From contig JAYKAV010002486.1 of the NCBI GenBank assembly GCA_035582835.1, positions 553,860-617,859 on the forward strand: a DNA stretch of 64,000 nt, given 5' to 3'. The notes under the pieces were generated by a model that saw only the letters and a list, made by a program, of their open reading frames with translations, did not search any database and was not told the origin of the DNA. Source of the DNA: Phoebastria nigripes. Lineage: Eukaryota > Chordata > Aves > Procellariiformes > Diomedeidae. The translations under genes and the position numbers were made by a program. Of this stretch, positions 60,401-64,000 are shown piece after piece (the first letter of the stretch is position 1; each line of letters starts with the position of its first letter).

Positions 60401-62940
60401 CTAGCAATTAACATTCCTCTTCCCTCTAGTTGTATTGTTTGCTGAAAAAAAATGAAAAAGGCTTCCCCCTCCTAGTGTAGAATAATGCTGATTCTTTATC
60501 CTCCTGGCTCCTGTCCTTTATCTGCCAGTGCTCTAGGCCACCAGCCTGAGCGCAGCTGAGGGGCCAGGCACTCTGTATCCAGCAGCACCCTGTATGGGAC
60601 TGCCTTTGTTAAGGTCGTGGCCTGGACAATGGCATGTCCTTTAAAACATGAAAAGCTGTGTATGGCTTTAAGCTATTTATCAACAGGACGCAGGGAAACA
60701 TTTTTTTGCCAAGTTAAGATTATAAAATAAAGGCTGAAGCTAACAATGGAGATTAGAGTTGGTTTTATAATAGTTTTTGTTCCCTCAAGCACTGAAGCTG
60801 GGAACAAATATTAGCCACATCCTGGCCTGATCAGCATCCATGGTGTGAAATCCTGAGAAGCCAAGCAGTGCCTTTAGTTCACAGCTGCAGAGTTTAACTT
60901 GCTACTCAGCCAGAGAGCAAGTATGCAGTCCTCCATCTCAGCCACCCCCCACTGCTGGCGAGTCCCAGCACAAGGCGAGGTGGGGAACAGTCCCCAGGGT
61001 TAGTGACACTTGGGGACTCCTCTCTGCCCTTCTGCACAGAACAAATGCTACAGTAACACCCCAGCCCTGACAGGAGATGGAGGAATGATGAGACTCTGTG
61101 TATAGTTATTCCAGAAAAGTCAGGGGTAGGGCTATGCGTGTAATTGTGGCTGCTTTTGTGGCAGTGCCAAACTTTCAGAGGCTTCCATGGGGCCAGGATT
61201 TGGATGAGGAAATTTTTTTGCCCACATATCAGCCAGGTTTCTCTTGGCAAGCTAGAACGGGTACAGGGCTCCTCCAGATACACCTGACACTCTGCTGCAC
61301 AGGGCACCCACCCCATCCTGCTGCTCCCTGGTCCTACTGCAGCACACTTGAAATCAGGCTCAATCTTTTAGTGCACAAACATGGAGCCATTGCCATTTGG
61401 TATGGACTAGTAACAACCTGTTACTTCAATACTGACTCTAGTCTTCCACTGCAGAGCACAACTTGATAGACTTCTCTGCATTTAACAGTTCTAGGCATGA
61501 TAGTGAAGACTGCTCCTAATTTATCAAGGGCTTTTCTTTCCTTATGGCTAAAAGGGGACTAACATGAGCTCCTGCAAGAAATATGAGAATTAGGACCAAG
61601 CTGGTATTCAGACAGTAATCACACTTTTTTTTTCTGTTTCCCCTACAGTTTGTGGTGGCATTTTCAATGGCTCTGTCGGTGTTATCAGCAGTCCGGCCCA
61701 TTCAGTTCTTGATTATCACAACAACATGAACTGCTCATACTACATCACAGTTGGAAATGGCAAAGTAGTGGCCCTCAAGTATGTAATCTAAGTTCAGCTT
61801 GTAGCCAAGGTGGCAGGGAGGTCTCTGATTCCAATTAAAGACAGCTATTATTGTCAATTTTCTCTCTATCTTTCCTTTTTCCAAGGGGAAAGCTGAACTA
61901 AAATGAGAAAAGGCTACTGAAGCCCCCTTTATCAACTTCAGGCTCCCTTACATCTTTCTCTGTAACTTGTTATGTGCAAAACATCACCACAATTGTGACT
62001 TCCCACTTTGGTTAGCAAGAGGGCTAAGAAATTGTAAAAATGCAGCTCATGCTTTTAGTCAAATTCTGTCAGCCTTTAAGGAGTTATAAGACTCTTGTGA
62101 GTTGATATAAGAAAAAAAAAATTCTTTTAGAAGACTGGTACTCACTTTACAGACCAACTAATAATACCCACCCAGAAAGAGTATACTTCTGAGTGTGTGT
62201 TGTCCTGCCTAAAAGAGGGATATGGCTGCCACAAAATCTTGCCACTGAGAAATTAAAAGATAGATGCATTCTTCTTTCATATATATGCTGATTGTGAATT
62301 AAGAGAACATTTCCCAACTAAGTGGAAGACCTGGCTGGGCTGCACTCTGAGCCTCCATTTTATATGCCCCTCACGTGCCCAAGGAAATTGCAGGCTGAGC
62401 AATTTGCAGAAGTGAGAGAGGATGAGTTTGCACAGGGGAGATCTGCTGCTTTACAGAAAGCCGAGGTGTGCTGACAGCTTGCTTTGCAAGAGGCCCAGTG
62501 GGTGAGGGTCACTATTTCTTTGAGGCTGGTTGGCTGGAGTGTTTTGCCATGCAGTTAATAGTTCTGCTTGCTTGTTCCTGAAGAGAAATGTTTTGTGGTA
62601 TCAGTNTGTGTATGGCTTTGGCTATTGCTATTCCTTGGACCTTTCCTCAAGCNCTAGAAACACACATAACAGAGGAATAGAAATGAAAATGTGATACCTA
62701 AAGCTCCAACTGTATTTTACAGATTCAACAGCTTCCAGCTTGAAATATCTCCCTCCTGCTACAAAGATTATGTGGCTGTATATGACGGCTCAGACACCCA
62801 TGCGCCTCTGCTTGGGAAATTCTGTGGCTCAGAACTGCCTCCGAATATTAAGAGTTCCAGTAATAACTTGTTCCTGGTGTTTAACACTGACTTCTTTGGA
62901 ACAGACAGGGGATGGAAAGCATCTTTCAGGGAGACCTTAG
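6289..62940 (+). CDS. CUBN: Cubilin, partial: CUB9 (second half) to CUB23, 30 exons
   Basis: Cubilin is a large extracellular endocytic receptor without its own membrane anchor; it is held at the surface by amnionless and internalised with megalin. In mammals it takes up intrinsic factor-B12, albumin, transferrin, apoA-I and other ligands. The sequence shows 30 exons that join in frame into 5,113 nt with no stop. The product is a tandem string of CUB domains, each with C1 (CGG), SPNYP, C2 (NC.W), C3 (C.YD), C4 (CG) and GF.A.Y blocks. Only cubilin has such an uninterrupted run of CUBs. Length and order fit the human protein from mid-CUB9 to the end of CUB23, about 1,700 residues. Both ends are cut by the window. 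The gene is on the + strand and looks intact. CUB numbering is inferred from remembered human sequence; identity as cubilin is very secure. Confidence 0.97.
6464..8120 (+). other. CUBN: CUBN intron, CUB9 to CUB10
   Basis: 1,657 bp; no repeat or gene recognised. Confidence 0.85.
8121..8302 (+). CDS. CUBN: CUBN exon, CUB10 first half
   Basis: 182 nt, phase 1 in, phase 0 out (tctttttcag acceptor, gtaagt donor). Encodes [18 protein letters not shown], then DCSW (C2) and [12 protein letters not shown], which carries C3 and the first two Ca2+ ligands (Glu of DIE, Asp of NYD) at the standard eight-residue spacing. NNT just before C2 is a sequon. Confidence 0.96.
10981..11080 (-). repeat. Possible MIR-like relic
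   Basis: CCTCAGTTTCTGTGCCTCAG followed by CATCTGTTAAATGAGGATGT resembles the reverse complement of the MIR core ('cctcagtttcc..catctgtaaaatggggat'), with an inserted copy of part of the phrase. Weak and short. Confidence 0.4.
12948..13090 (+). repeat. MIR/CORE-SINE-like relic
   Basis: The order CTGAGTCACAGGTTATATTAAATGACGTGCC, then GGTAATGCAGG, then CAGGAACTGAATTCAACTC and a TAGCCCAAAGGCTCTTCC end resembles the well-known MIR/L2-type pattern 'gaggcacagagaggttaagtgacttgcc ... gggattcgaaccc'. It is strongly diverged, consistent with an insertion older than birds. Confidence 0.55.
13822..13853 (+). repeat. Short direct repeat
   Basis: TTTTGTTATAAAGGCTACTTTTGTTATAAAAGC holds two near-identical TTTTGTTATAAA copies, 200 bp upstream of the CUB10 second exon. 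Confidence 0.75.
14047..14203 (+). CDS. CUBN: CUBN exon, CUB10 second half
   Basis: 157 nt, phase 0 in, phase 1 out (taacag acceptor, gtaatt donor). Encodes [17 protein letters not shown] (DG turn, C4) and ends RGFSARFTE. The third Ca2+ ligand is present in LRSD. A 5.7-kb intron separates it from the first half of the domain. Confidence 0.95.
14204..15901 (+). other. CUBN: CUBN intron, CUB10 to CUB11
   Basis: 1,698 bp; a TG/TA-rich stretch at about 15850-15890 replaces a normal pyrimidine tract just before the acceptor. Nothing else seen. Confidence 0.85.
15902..16018 (+). CDS. CUBN: CUBN exon, CUB11 part 1 of 3
   Basis: 117 nt, phase 1 in and out. The acceptor is ttctaaag, an AAG with a mixed TG/TA tract before it and therefore weaker than its neighbours; the donor is gtaagt. 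Encodes [20 protein letters not shown] followed by [11 protein letters not shown], covering C1 and C2. The exon stops before the strand that precedes C3, so this CUB is divided into three exons. Confidence 0.94.
16019..18310 (+). other. CUBN: CUBN intron, CUB11 part 1 to 2
   Basis: 2,292 bp; AT-rich first half with a short tandem duplication at 16602-16637; nothing else recognised. Confidence 0.85.
16602..16637 (+). repeat. Short tandem duplication
   Basis: CCAGTATTACCTTTA occurs twice in a row, with a 3-base spacer, in the first CUB11 intron. It looks like a local replication slip. Confidence 0.85.
18311..18424 (+). CDS. CUBN: CUBN exon, CUB11 part 2 of 3
   Basis: 114 nt, the shortest exon here, phase 1 in and out (gttgccag acceptor, gtattg donor). 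Encodes [20 protein letters not shown] and [10 protein letters not shown]: the Glu and Asp Ca2+ ligands, C3 and the DG turn. The Glu-to-Asp spacing is one residue longer than in CUB10. NCT is a sequon. Confidence 0.95.
18425..19695 (+). other. CUBN: CUBN intron, CUB11 part 2 to 3
   Basis: 1,271 bp; an open frame at 18782-19258 has no recognisable domain and is judged chance. Nothing else seen. Confidence 0.8.
19696..19824 (+). CDS. CUBN: CUBN exon, CUB11 part 3 of 3
   Basis: 129 nt, phase 1 in and out (ctttcag acceptor, gtaagt donor). Encodes [16 protein letters not shown] (C4) and ends [11 protein letters not shown]. Where most CUBs have SD in the last Ca2+ loop this one reads ISNNN, with Asn in place of the Asp ligand. 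Confidence 0.95.
20098..20230 (+). CDS. CUBN: CUBN exon, CUB12 first part
   Basis: 133 nt, phase 1 in, phase 2 out (gttgcag acceptor, gtaaat donor). Encodes [22 protein letters not shown] (C2) and NRLQLSF, stopping before C3. The split point inside the fold differs from that of CUB10. Confidence 0.95.
20231..22443 (+). other. CUBN: CUBN intron within CUB12
   Basis: 2,213 bp; AT-rich unique sequence, nothing recognised. Confidence 0.85.
22444..22649 (+). CDS. CUBN: CUBN exon, CUB12 second part
   Basis: 206 nt, phase 2 in, phase 1 out. The acceptor ctattgaaacag has a poor pyrimidine tract; the donor is gtaagt. Encodes [20 protein letters not shown] (Ca2+-ligand Glu and Asp, C3), [12 protein letters not shown] (C4) and [17 protein letters not shown] with the third Asp. 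NDT and NYT are sequons. Confidence 0.95.
22650..23922 (+). other. CUBN: CUBN intron, CUB12 to CUB13
   Basis: 1,273 bp; AT-rich, nothing recognised. Confidence 0.85.
23923..24104 (+). CDS. CUBN: CUBN exon, CUB13 first half (no C1-C2 disulfide)
   Basis: 182 nt, phase 1 in, phase 0 out (tttttcag acceptor, gtgatt donor). Encodes [19 protein letters not shown], then SNYQW and [15 protein letters not shown]. The usual C1 (CGG) is YGN and the usual C2 before Trp is Tyr, so both partners of the first CUB disulfide are absent together. C3 and the Ca2+-site Glu and Asp are kept. I recall the same YGN start in human CUB13, so this looks like a conserved trait and not a mutation. Confidence 0.94.
24105..25672 (+). 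other. CUBN: CUBN intron within CUB13
   Basis: 1,568 bp; a T/G-rich TTTGTTTGTTTG patch near 24.74 kb, nothing else recognised. Confidence 0.85.
25673..25862 (+). CDS. CUBN: CUBN exon, CUB13 second half plus linker
   Basis: 190 nt, phase 0 in, phase 1 out (ctctgcag acceptor, gtgggt donor). Encodes [17 protein letters not shown] (C4), QSD (Ca2+ ligand), [13 protein letters not shown] and then [10 protein letters not shown], an extra tail before the next CUB. Human cubilin also has its one long inter-CUB linker here (CUB13 to CUB14), which supports the numbering. Confidence 0.95.
25863..26927 (+). other. CUBN: CUBN intron, CUB13 to CUB14
   Basis: 1,065 bp; a 147-codon reverse-strand frame at 25920-26363 has no recognisable domain. 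Nothing supported. Confidence 0.85.
26928..27125 (+). CDS. CUBN: CUBN exon, CUB14 first part
   Basis: 198 nt, phase 1 in and out (gtgacag acceptor, gtgaga donor). Encodes [24 protein letters not shown] (C2) and [19 protein letters not shown] with C3 and two Ca2+ ligands. It ends right at the DG turn, so the internal intron of this CUB sits slightly later than in CUB10 or CUB13. Confidence 0.95.
27126..27459 (+). other. CUBN: CUBN intron within CUB14
   Basis: 334 bp, one of the four short introns; nothing recognised. Confidence 0.9.
27460..27606 (+). CDS. CUBN: CUBN exon, CUB14 second part
   Basis: 147 nt, phase 1 in and out (gatctcag acceptor, gtaaga donor). Encodes [20 protein letters not shown] (C4), HFMSDASV with the Asp ligand and [10 protein letters not shown]. 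It is only 334 bp from the previous exon. Confidence 0.95.
27607..28487 (+). other. CUBN: CUBN intron, CUB14 to CUB15
   Basis: 881 bp; nothing recognised. Confidence 0.85.
28488..28678 (+). CDS. CUBN: CUBN exon, CUB15 first half
   Basis: 191 nt, phase 1 in, phase 0 out (ttctcag acceptor, gtgagg donor). Encodes [23 protein letters not shown] (C2 and a sequon) and [19 protein letters not shown]. The stretch before C3 is longer than usual and lacks a Glu at the standard place. Confidence 0.95.
28959..29142 (+). CDS. CUBN: CUBN exon, CUB15 second half
   Basis: 184 nt, phase 0 in, phase 1 out (cttctag acceptor, gtaagt donor). Encodes [25 protein letters not shown] (C4), [19 protein letters not shown] and KSL. 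The turn before C4 carries an extended Gly-rich loop. The preceding intron is only 280 bp. Confidence 0.95.
29143..31070 (+). other. CUBN: CUBN intron, CUB15 to CUB16, holding the solo LTR
   Basis: 1,928 bp, of which 573 bp is the LTR at 29531-30103. Without the insertion the intron would be about 1.35 kb. The remainder shows nothing recognisable. Confidence 0.9.
29531..30103. mobile_element. Solo LTR of an endogenous retrovirus
   Basis: 573 bp starting TGTCGTGGTTTAACCCCAGC and ending TGAAACCAGGACA, so it has TG..CA termini. It is flanked by the perfect 5-bp duplication ATGAT (29526-29530 and 30104-30108). A TATA-like TTTATATAC sits at 29844-29852, next to a palindromic TGACGTCA (CRE-like) at about 29859-29866. 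No gag, pol or env sequence is present, so this is a solo LTR left by recombination between two LTRs. The family is widespread in birds and is probably ERVL-like given the 5-bp duplication; the exact family name and direction cannot be fixed by eye. Confidence 0.93.
31071..31245 (+). CDS. CUBN: CUBN exon, CUB16 first part
   Basis: 175 nt, phase 1 in, phase 2 out (tttcccag acceptor, gtatat donor). Encodes [26 protein letters not shown] (C2) and [13 protein letters not shown]. It stops one residue before C3. The first loop is several residues longer than in other CUBs. Confidence 0.95.
31246..32311 (+). other. CUBN: CUBN intron within CUB16
   Basis: 1,066 bp; the CUB frame reads on for some 40 codons past the donor before a stop, without homology. 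Nothing else seen. Confidence 0.85.
32312..32490 (+). CDS. CUBN: CUBN exon, CUB16 second part
   Basis: 179 nt, phase 2 in, phase 1 out (cttctag acceptor, gtaatg donor). Encodes [19 protein letters not shown] (C3), KLCGGLMPG (C4), [19 protein letters not shown]. The Ca2+-ligand Asp after C3 is Ser (CTSSY), so this CUB probably does not hold Ca2+ in the usual way. Confidence 0.95.
32491..34191 (+). other. CUBN: CUBN intron, CUB16 to CUB17
   Basis: 1,701 bp; nothing recognised. Confidence 0.85.
34192..34401 (+). CDS. CUBN: CUBN exon, CUB17 first part
   Basis: 210 nt, phase 1 in and out. The acceptor ttttgcag is good but the donor is gtctga, with C at +3. Encodes [23 protein letters not shown] (C2), [18 protein letters not shown] (C3) and REYNTSG. 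The Glu Ca2+ ligand is Gln. Reading on through the donor meets a TGA at 34449-34451, so correct splicing is required for full-length protein. Confidence 0.93.
34402..34702 (+). other. CUBN: CUBN intron within CUB17, weak donor
   Basis: 301 bp with gtctga donor and an AT-rich 3' half. Retention would end the protein at TGA 34449-34451. Confidence 0.88.
34703..34843 (+). CDS. CUBN: CUBN exon, CUB17 second part
   Basis: 141 nt, phase 1 in and out. The acceptor is ttttgcag; the donor gttgga has T at +3 and no clear match at +4. Encodes [20 protein letters not shown] (C4), KFVTDGSV and [13 protein letters not shown]. Both donors belonging to CUB17 are therefore weaker than the rest of the gene. 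Confidence 0.93.
34844..36288 (+). other. CUBN: CUBN intron, CUB17 to CUB18
   Basis: 1,445 bp with gttgga donor. Overlapping open frames on both strands at 35338-36096 have no recognisable domain. Nothing else supported. Confidence 0.85.
36289..36470 (+). CDS. CUBN: CUBN exon, CUB18 first half
   Basis: 182 nt, phase 1 in, phase 0 out (atttcag acceptor, gtgagt donor). Encodes [23 protein letters not shown] (C2) and [18 protein letters not shown] (C3). The donor context is strong. Length and phase match the first-half exons of CUB10 and CUB13. Confidence 0.96.
36471..38027 (+). other. CUBN: CUBN intron within CUB18
   Basis: 1,557 bp; contains the A18 run (36875-36892) and three copies of GGTTATTT within about 37026-37065. 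Confidence 0.85.
36875..36892 (+). repeat. A18 homopolymer
   Basis: An uninterrupted run of 18 A followed by an A/G-rich stretch (AAGAAAGAGAAAAAG), preceded by an ambiguous base. It sits in the CUB18 internal intron. No SINE body is recognised before it. Confidence 0.9.
38028..38199 (+). CDS. CUBN: CUBN exon, CUB18 second half
   Basis: 172 nt, phase 0 in, phase 1 out (ctaacag acceptor, gtagtg donor). Encodes [19 protein letters not shown] (C4), [19 protein letters not shown] and SEDA. The domain ends with an acidic tail that leads into CUB19. Confidence 0.95.
38200..39183 (+). other. CUBN: CUBN intron, CUB18 to CUB19
   Basis: 984 bp; nothing recognised. Confidence 0.85.
39184..39390 (+). 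CDS. CUBN: CUBN exon, CUB19 first part
   Basis: 207 nt, phase 1 in and out (ttctgcag acceptor, gtttgt donor). Encodes [24 protein letters not shown] (C2), [19 protein letters not shown] (Glu, Asp ligands and C3) and RIG. Three sequons (NFS, NYT, NSS) make it the most glycosylation-rich exon in the window. Confidence 0.95.
39391..42438 (+). other. CUBN: CUBN intron within CUB19
   Basis: 3,048 bp; nothing recognised. The domain is complete without it. Confidence 0.85.
42439..42588 (+). CDS. CUBN: CUBN exon, CUB19 second part
   Basis: 150 nt, phase 1 in and out (tactcag acceptor, gtaaat donor). Encodes [15 protein letters not shown] (C4), [20 protein letters not shown] and TFE. The last Ca2+ ligand is Asn (VSNE). 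The single ambiguous base in coding sequence, at 42488, is the third base of a Pro codon and so is silent. Confidence 0.94.
42589..43442 (+). other. CUBN: CUBN intron, CUB19 to CUB20
   Basis: 854 bp; nothing recognised. Confidence 0.85.
43443..43564 (+). CDS. CUBN: CUBN exon, CUB20 first part
   Basis: 122 nt, phase 1 in, phase 0 out (ttcttcag acceptor, gtgagt donor). Encodes [23 protein letters not shown] (C2) and [11 protein letters not shown]. It ends well before C3, a split point used by no other phase-0 CUB here. Confidence 0.96.
43565..45444 (+). other. CUBN: CUBN intron within CUB20
   Basis: 1,880 bp; nothing recognised. Confidence 0.85.
45445..45670 (+). CDS. CUBN: CUBN exon, CUB20 second part
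   Basis: 226 nt, the longest exon here, phase 0 in, phase 1 out (gttgcag acceptor, gtaaga donor). Encodes [19 protein letters not shown] (Glu, C3, Asp), [10 protein letters not shown] (C4), [16 protein letters not shown] and ESL. All Ca2+ ligands are kept. Confidence 0.96.
45671..47726 (+). other. CUBN: CUBN intron, CUB20 to CUB21
   Basis: 2,056 bp; only the A17 run at 46262-46278. Confidence 0.85.
46262..46278 (+). repeat. A17 homopolymer
   Basis: A run of 17 A in the intron between CUB20 and CUB21. No retroposed gene is recognised upstream of it. Confidence 0.9.
47727..47914 (+). CDS. CUBN: CUBN exon, CUB21 first half
   Basis: 188 nt, phase 1 in, phase 0 out (ttccag acceptor, gtaaaa donor). 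Encodes [23 protein letters not shown] (C2) and [17 protein letters not shown] (C3). Neither the Glu nor the Asp Ca2+ ligand is at its standard place. Confidence 0.95.
47915..50245 (+). other. CUBN: CUBN intron within CUB21
   Basis: 2,331 bp; AT-rich, with an old CR1 tail near its 3' end (49932-50040). Confidence 0.85.
49932..50040 (+). repeat. Old CR1 3' tail
   Basis: The phrases AGCAAATGACCTCCAGATGC and CCTAAGTTATTCTGTGATTC match the CR1 3' UTR and its terminal repeat in diverged form. The fragment lies about 200 bp upstream of the CUB21 second exon. The left edge is approximate. Confidence 0.75.
50246..50402 (+). CDS. CUBN: CUBN exon, CUB21 second half
   Basis: 157 nt, phase 0 in, phase 1 out (cttgtcag acceptor, gtaagt donor). 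Encodes [20 protein letters not shown] (C4), [18 protein letters not shown]. The SD of the last Ca2+ loop is SQ, so CUB21 has lost the whole site. Confidence 0.94.
50403..51919 (+). other. CUBN: CUBN intron, CUB21 to CUB22
   Basis: 1,517 bp; nothing recognised. Confidence 0.85.
51920..52069 (+). CDS. CUBN: CUBN exon, CUB22 first part
   Basis: 150 nt, phase 1 in and out (gtttgcag acceptor, gtaact donor). Encodes [25 protein letters not shown] (C2; Tyr in place of Trp) and FETFHLE, ending at the Ca2+-ligand Glu. The rest of the domain lies 7 kb downstream. Confidence 0.95.
52385..52485 (-). repeat. Possible MIR-like relic
   Basis: GTGCTTCTGTTTCCCTAACTGATAAAATGGATATAAATATACTC resembles the reverse-strand MIR core in a diverged state. 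It lies about 300 bp into the 7-kb CUB22 intron. Confidence 0.4.
55690..56900. repeat. Probable ancient amniote-wide interspersed repeat
   Basis: A purine-rich stretch of about 1.2 kb within the 7-kb CUB22 intron. Phrases such as TTTGGAGGCAGGAG, CCAAGAGATGATAA, TCATCNGCACAGAGATAGTA, GCTCAAAGAGGATG and GAAACGATCTCTGGAGACT occur in the same order as in an old repeat I remember from mammal, turtle and crocodile introns. I cannot name the family. It has no open frame. The judgement rests on recalled similarity and edges are approximate. Confidence 0.5.
59126..59326 (+). CDS. CUBN: CUBN exon, CUB22 second part
   Basis: 201 nt, phase 1 in and out. The acceptor is tccatgcag with a poor pyrimidine tract; the donor is gtgagt. 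An earlier CAG at 59066-59068 would bring in an immediate TAA, which decides the start. Encodes [20 protein letters not shown] (C3), [10 protein letters not shown] (C4), [19 protein letters not shown]. Extra residues sit between the Glu ligand and C3, as I recall for human CUB22. Confidence 0.92.
59327..61648 (+). other. CUBN: CUBN intron, CUB22 to CUB23
   Basis: 2,322 bp; (GGTTT)n at 59625-59663; open frames on both strands around 60906-61466 have no recognisable domain. Confidence 0.85.
59625..59663 (+). repeat. (GGTTT)n microsatellite
   Basis: A run of about seven GGTTT units flanked by a T-rich end, inside the intron after the CUB22 second exon. Likely length-polymorphic. Confidence 0.9.
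61649..61778 (+). CDS. CUBN: CUBN exon, CUB23 first part
   Basis: 130 nt, phase 1 in, phase 2 out (ccctacag acceptor, gtatgt donor). Encodes [25 protein letters not shown] (C2; Tyr instead of Trp) and [12 protein letters not shown] and NCS are sequons. Confidence 0.95.
61779..62722 (+). other. CUBN: CUBN intron within CUB23
   Basis: 944 bp; nothing recognised. Confidence 0.85.
62723..62940 (+). CDS. CUBN: CUBN exon, CUB23 second part
   Basis: 218 nt, phase 2 in, phase 1 out (ttttacag acceptor, gtaaga donor). Encodes [20 protein letters not shown] (Glu, C3, Asp), [15 protein letters not shown] (C4), [16 protein letters not shown] and RETLG. It closely follows the human domain ending in TLG that has four CUBs after it, which fixes the numbering. 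No later exon is visible before base 64000. Confidence 0.96.
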
Positions 62941-64000
62941 GTAAGAGTATTATCAGACTCATAACCCCAAGAATCTGCTGGTAAGTAATTTCCTTTGGTG
63001 AGGAGCGGTTATGTTTTCACTCACTAGGGATCCTGGAAGCAGAAGGTTTCTGATTTTGTAAAAATTGAGTGAACTAAGCTAAATACGAGGCTTATGGGAT
63101 CCCTGCATTCCAGCCCTGGTTCTGAACTGATTCCTTTTATTCTTTGCTAACCTTTTCCTGCCTCTCTGAAGGCATAGACAGTTCTTGGGTGACTAAAGAC
63201 TTAGCAGCACCCAAAGGCCTCTCTTTTGGAGGAAATCTGGCAATACCTGAGAAGTCTCATTCTTCTGTAGTCAAAGGTTGGTGATGCGCTAAAGATGCCT
63301 CCTTTCCATCTATCCTCAATTTCCATTTCCTTGCAGTTCACCTCACACCTTTTTAAAAACTAAAGTGTTAAGTTCAGTTAAGATTGGGGTTCCCCCCCAG
63401 GCACCACTGTGCTGATCTCCACTGATTTTGGGGATCAATCTGGTTAGCTGGTCATAACATAAATGGGGATCATAGTAAGAAGGCACTGGATGTTAAATGT
63501 TTTGATGGACACAACAGTCAGGGGCAAAGCTTGATTATTGCCTTAAAAAAAGTTTTAAGCCCAGTAGTCTATTTTTAAGATCAAGGTGTAAAAGGAATTT
63601 TTTTACCTTCTTATAACATCTGAATTGTTTAGGGATGATAAGCAACAAATGATGATTACATGTAAATTGATTTCATGTCATCGCTACTAGTTTCCTGTGT
63701 AATTAACTCAATGTTTTTGTGATCTAGAAAGAAGTAATTGTACATCTTACAAAGCTGGCACTCAGACAGATCAGAATGAAAGGCCTTTGCGGCAGAACAA
63801 ATATAGTCTTCTGCCTCTGAGTCACTGAATCCCCTCCCAACCCCTAGCCAGCGACTTTCTCATTTGATACAGTCTGAGAAAGTATTTACAGATAAGGAAA
63901 ATAACTGTTTCTAGGGGCTTTGCCAAGAAAAATATTCCCAGAACCTCATGGTCATTACTATTATTAACTCTTTCTTTGCTTCACTCTAAGTAATTGCTAC
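62941..64000 (+). other. CUBN: CUBN intron, CUB23 to CUB24 (partial)
   Basis: At least 1,060 bp to the end of the window. No CUB24 start is visible. Confidence 0.85.

Noticed and set aside
60906..61466. Opposed open frames of 136 and 122 codons
   Set aside because: In the CUB22-CUB23 intron in a locally GC-richer patch that has few stops; no domain or codon pattern.

Overview
This window is a piece of a bird genome. It carries the middle-to-late part of one very large gene on the + strand, the cubilin gene (CUBN). The avian assignment rests on two clear CR1 LINE 3' ends finishing in the ATTCTATGATTCTATGA tail (1-290 and about 4835-5328), a third older CR1 tail (about 49932-50040), and a 573-bp solo LTR (29531-30103) of the type starting TGTCGTGGTTTAACCCC that is common in birds. 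Genes are split into exons of 114-226 bp by introns of 0.27-7 kb, so the long single-frame ORFs that can be drawn here are almost all chance.

Thirty coding exons were placed by joining CUB-domain reading frames at GT..AG splice sites with matching phase. Together they give 5,113 coding nt without an in-frame stop (1,704 codons plus 1 nt). They encode the second half of CUB9 and all of CUB10 through CUB23 of cubilin's 27 CUB domains. Numbering comes from recalled human cubilin: the exon at 62723-62940 matches the CUB that has four CUBs after it, and the only long inter-CUB linker falls between CUB13 and CUB14, as in the human protein. Exons for the N-terminal region, the EGF-like domains, CUB1-9a and CUB24-27 lie outside the window.

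Layout: 1-6288 intron with two CR1 copies; 6289-6463 CUB9b; 8121-14203 CUB10; 15902-19824 CUB11 (three exons); 20098-22649 CUB12; 23923-25862 CUB13; 26928-27606 CUB14; 28488-29142 CUB15; 31071-32490 CUB16; 34192-34843 CUB17; 36289-38199 CUB18; 39184-42588 CUB19; 43443-45670 CUB20; 47727-50402 CUB21; 51920-59326 CUB22 (split by a 7-kb intron); 61649-62940 CUB23; then intron to the end. Every CUB starts at a phase-1 intron, so each domain is a symmetric 1-1 module.

Cubilin is a peripheral endocytic receptor that works with amnionless and megalin in kidney proximal tubule, gut and yolk sac. In mammals the intrinsic factor-B12 site lies in CUB5-8, upstream of this window; the part seen here belongs to the C-terminal half of the receptor. 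No second gene, RNA gene, CRISPR array or prokaryote-like system is supported. The most noteworthy points are the CUB13 domain without its first disulfide, the uneven conservation of the Ca2+ site across CUBs, two weak splice donors around CUB17, and an apparently very old amniote-wide repeat in the 7-kb intron.
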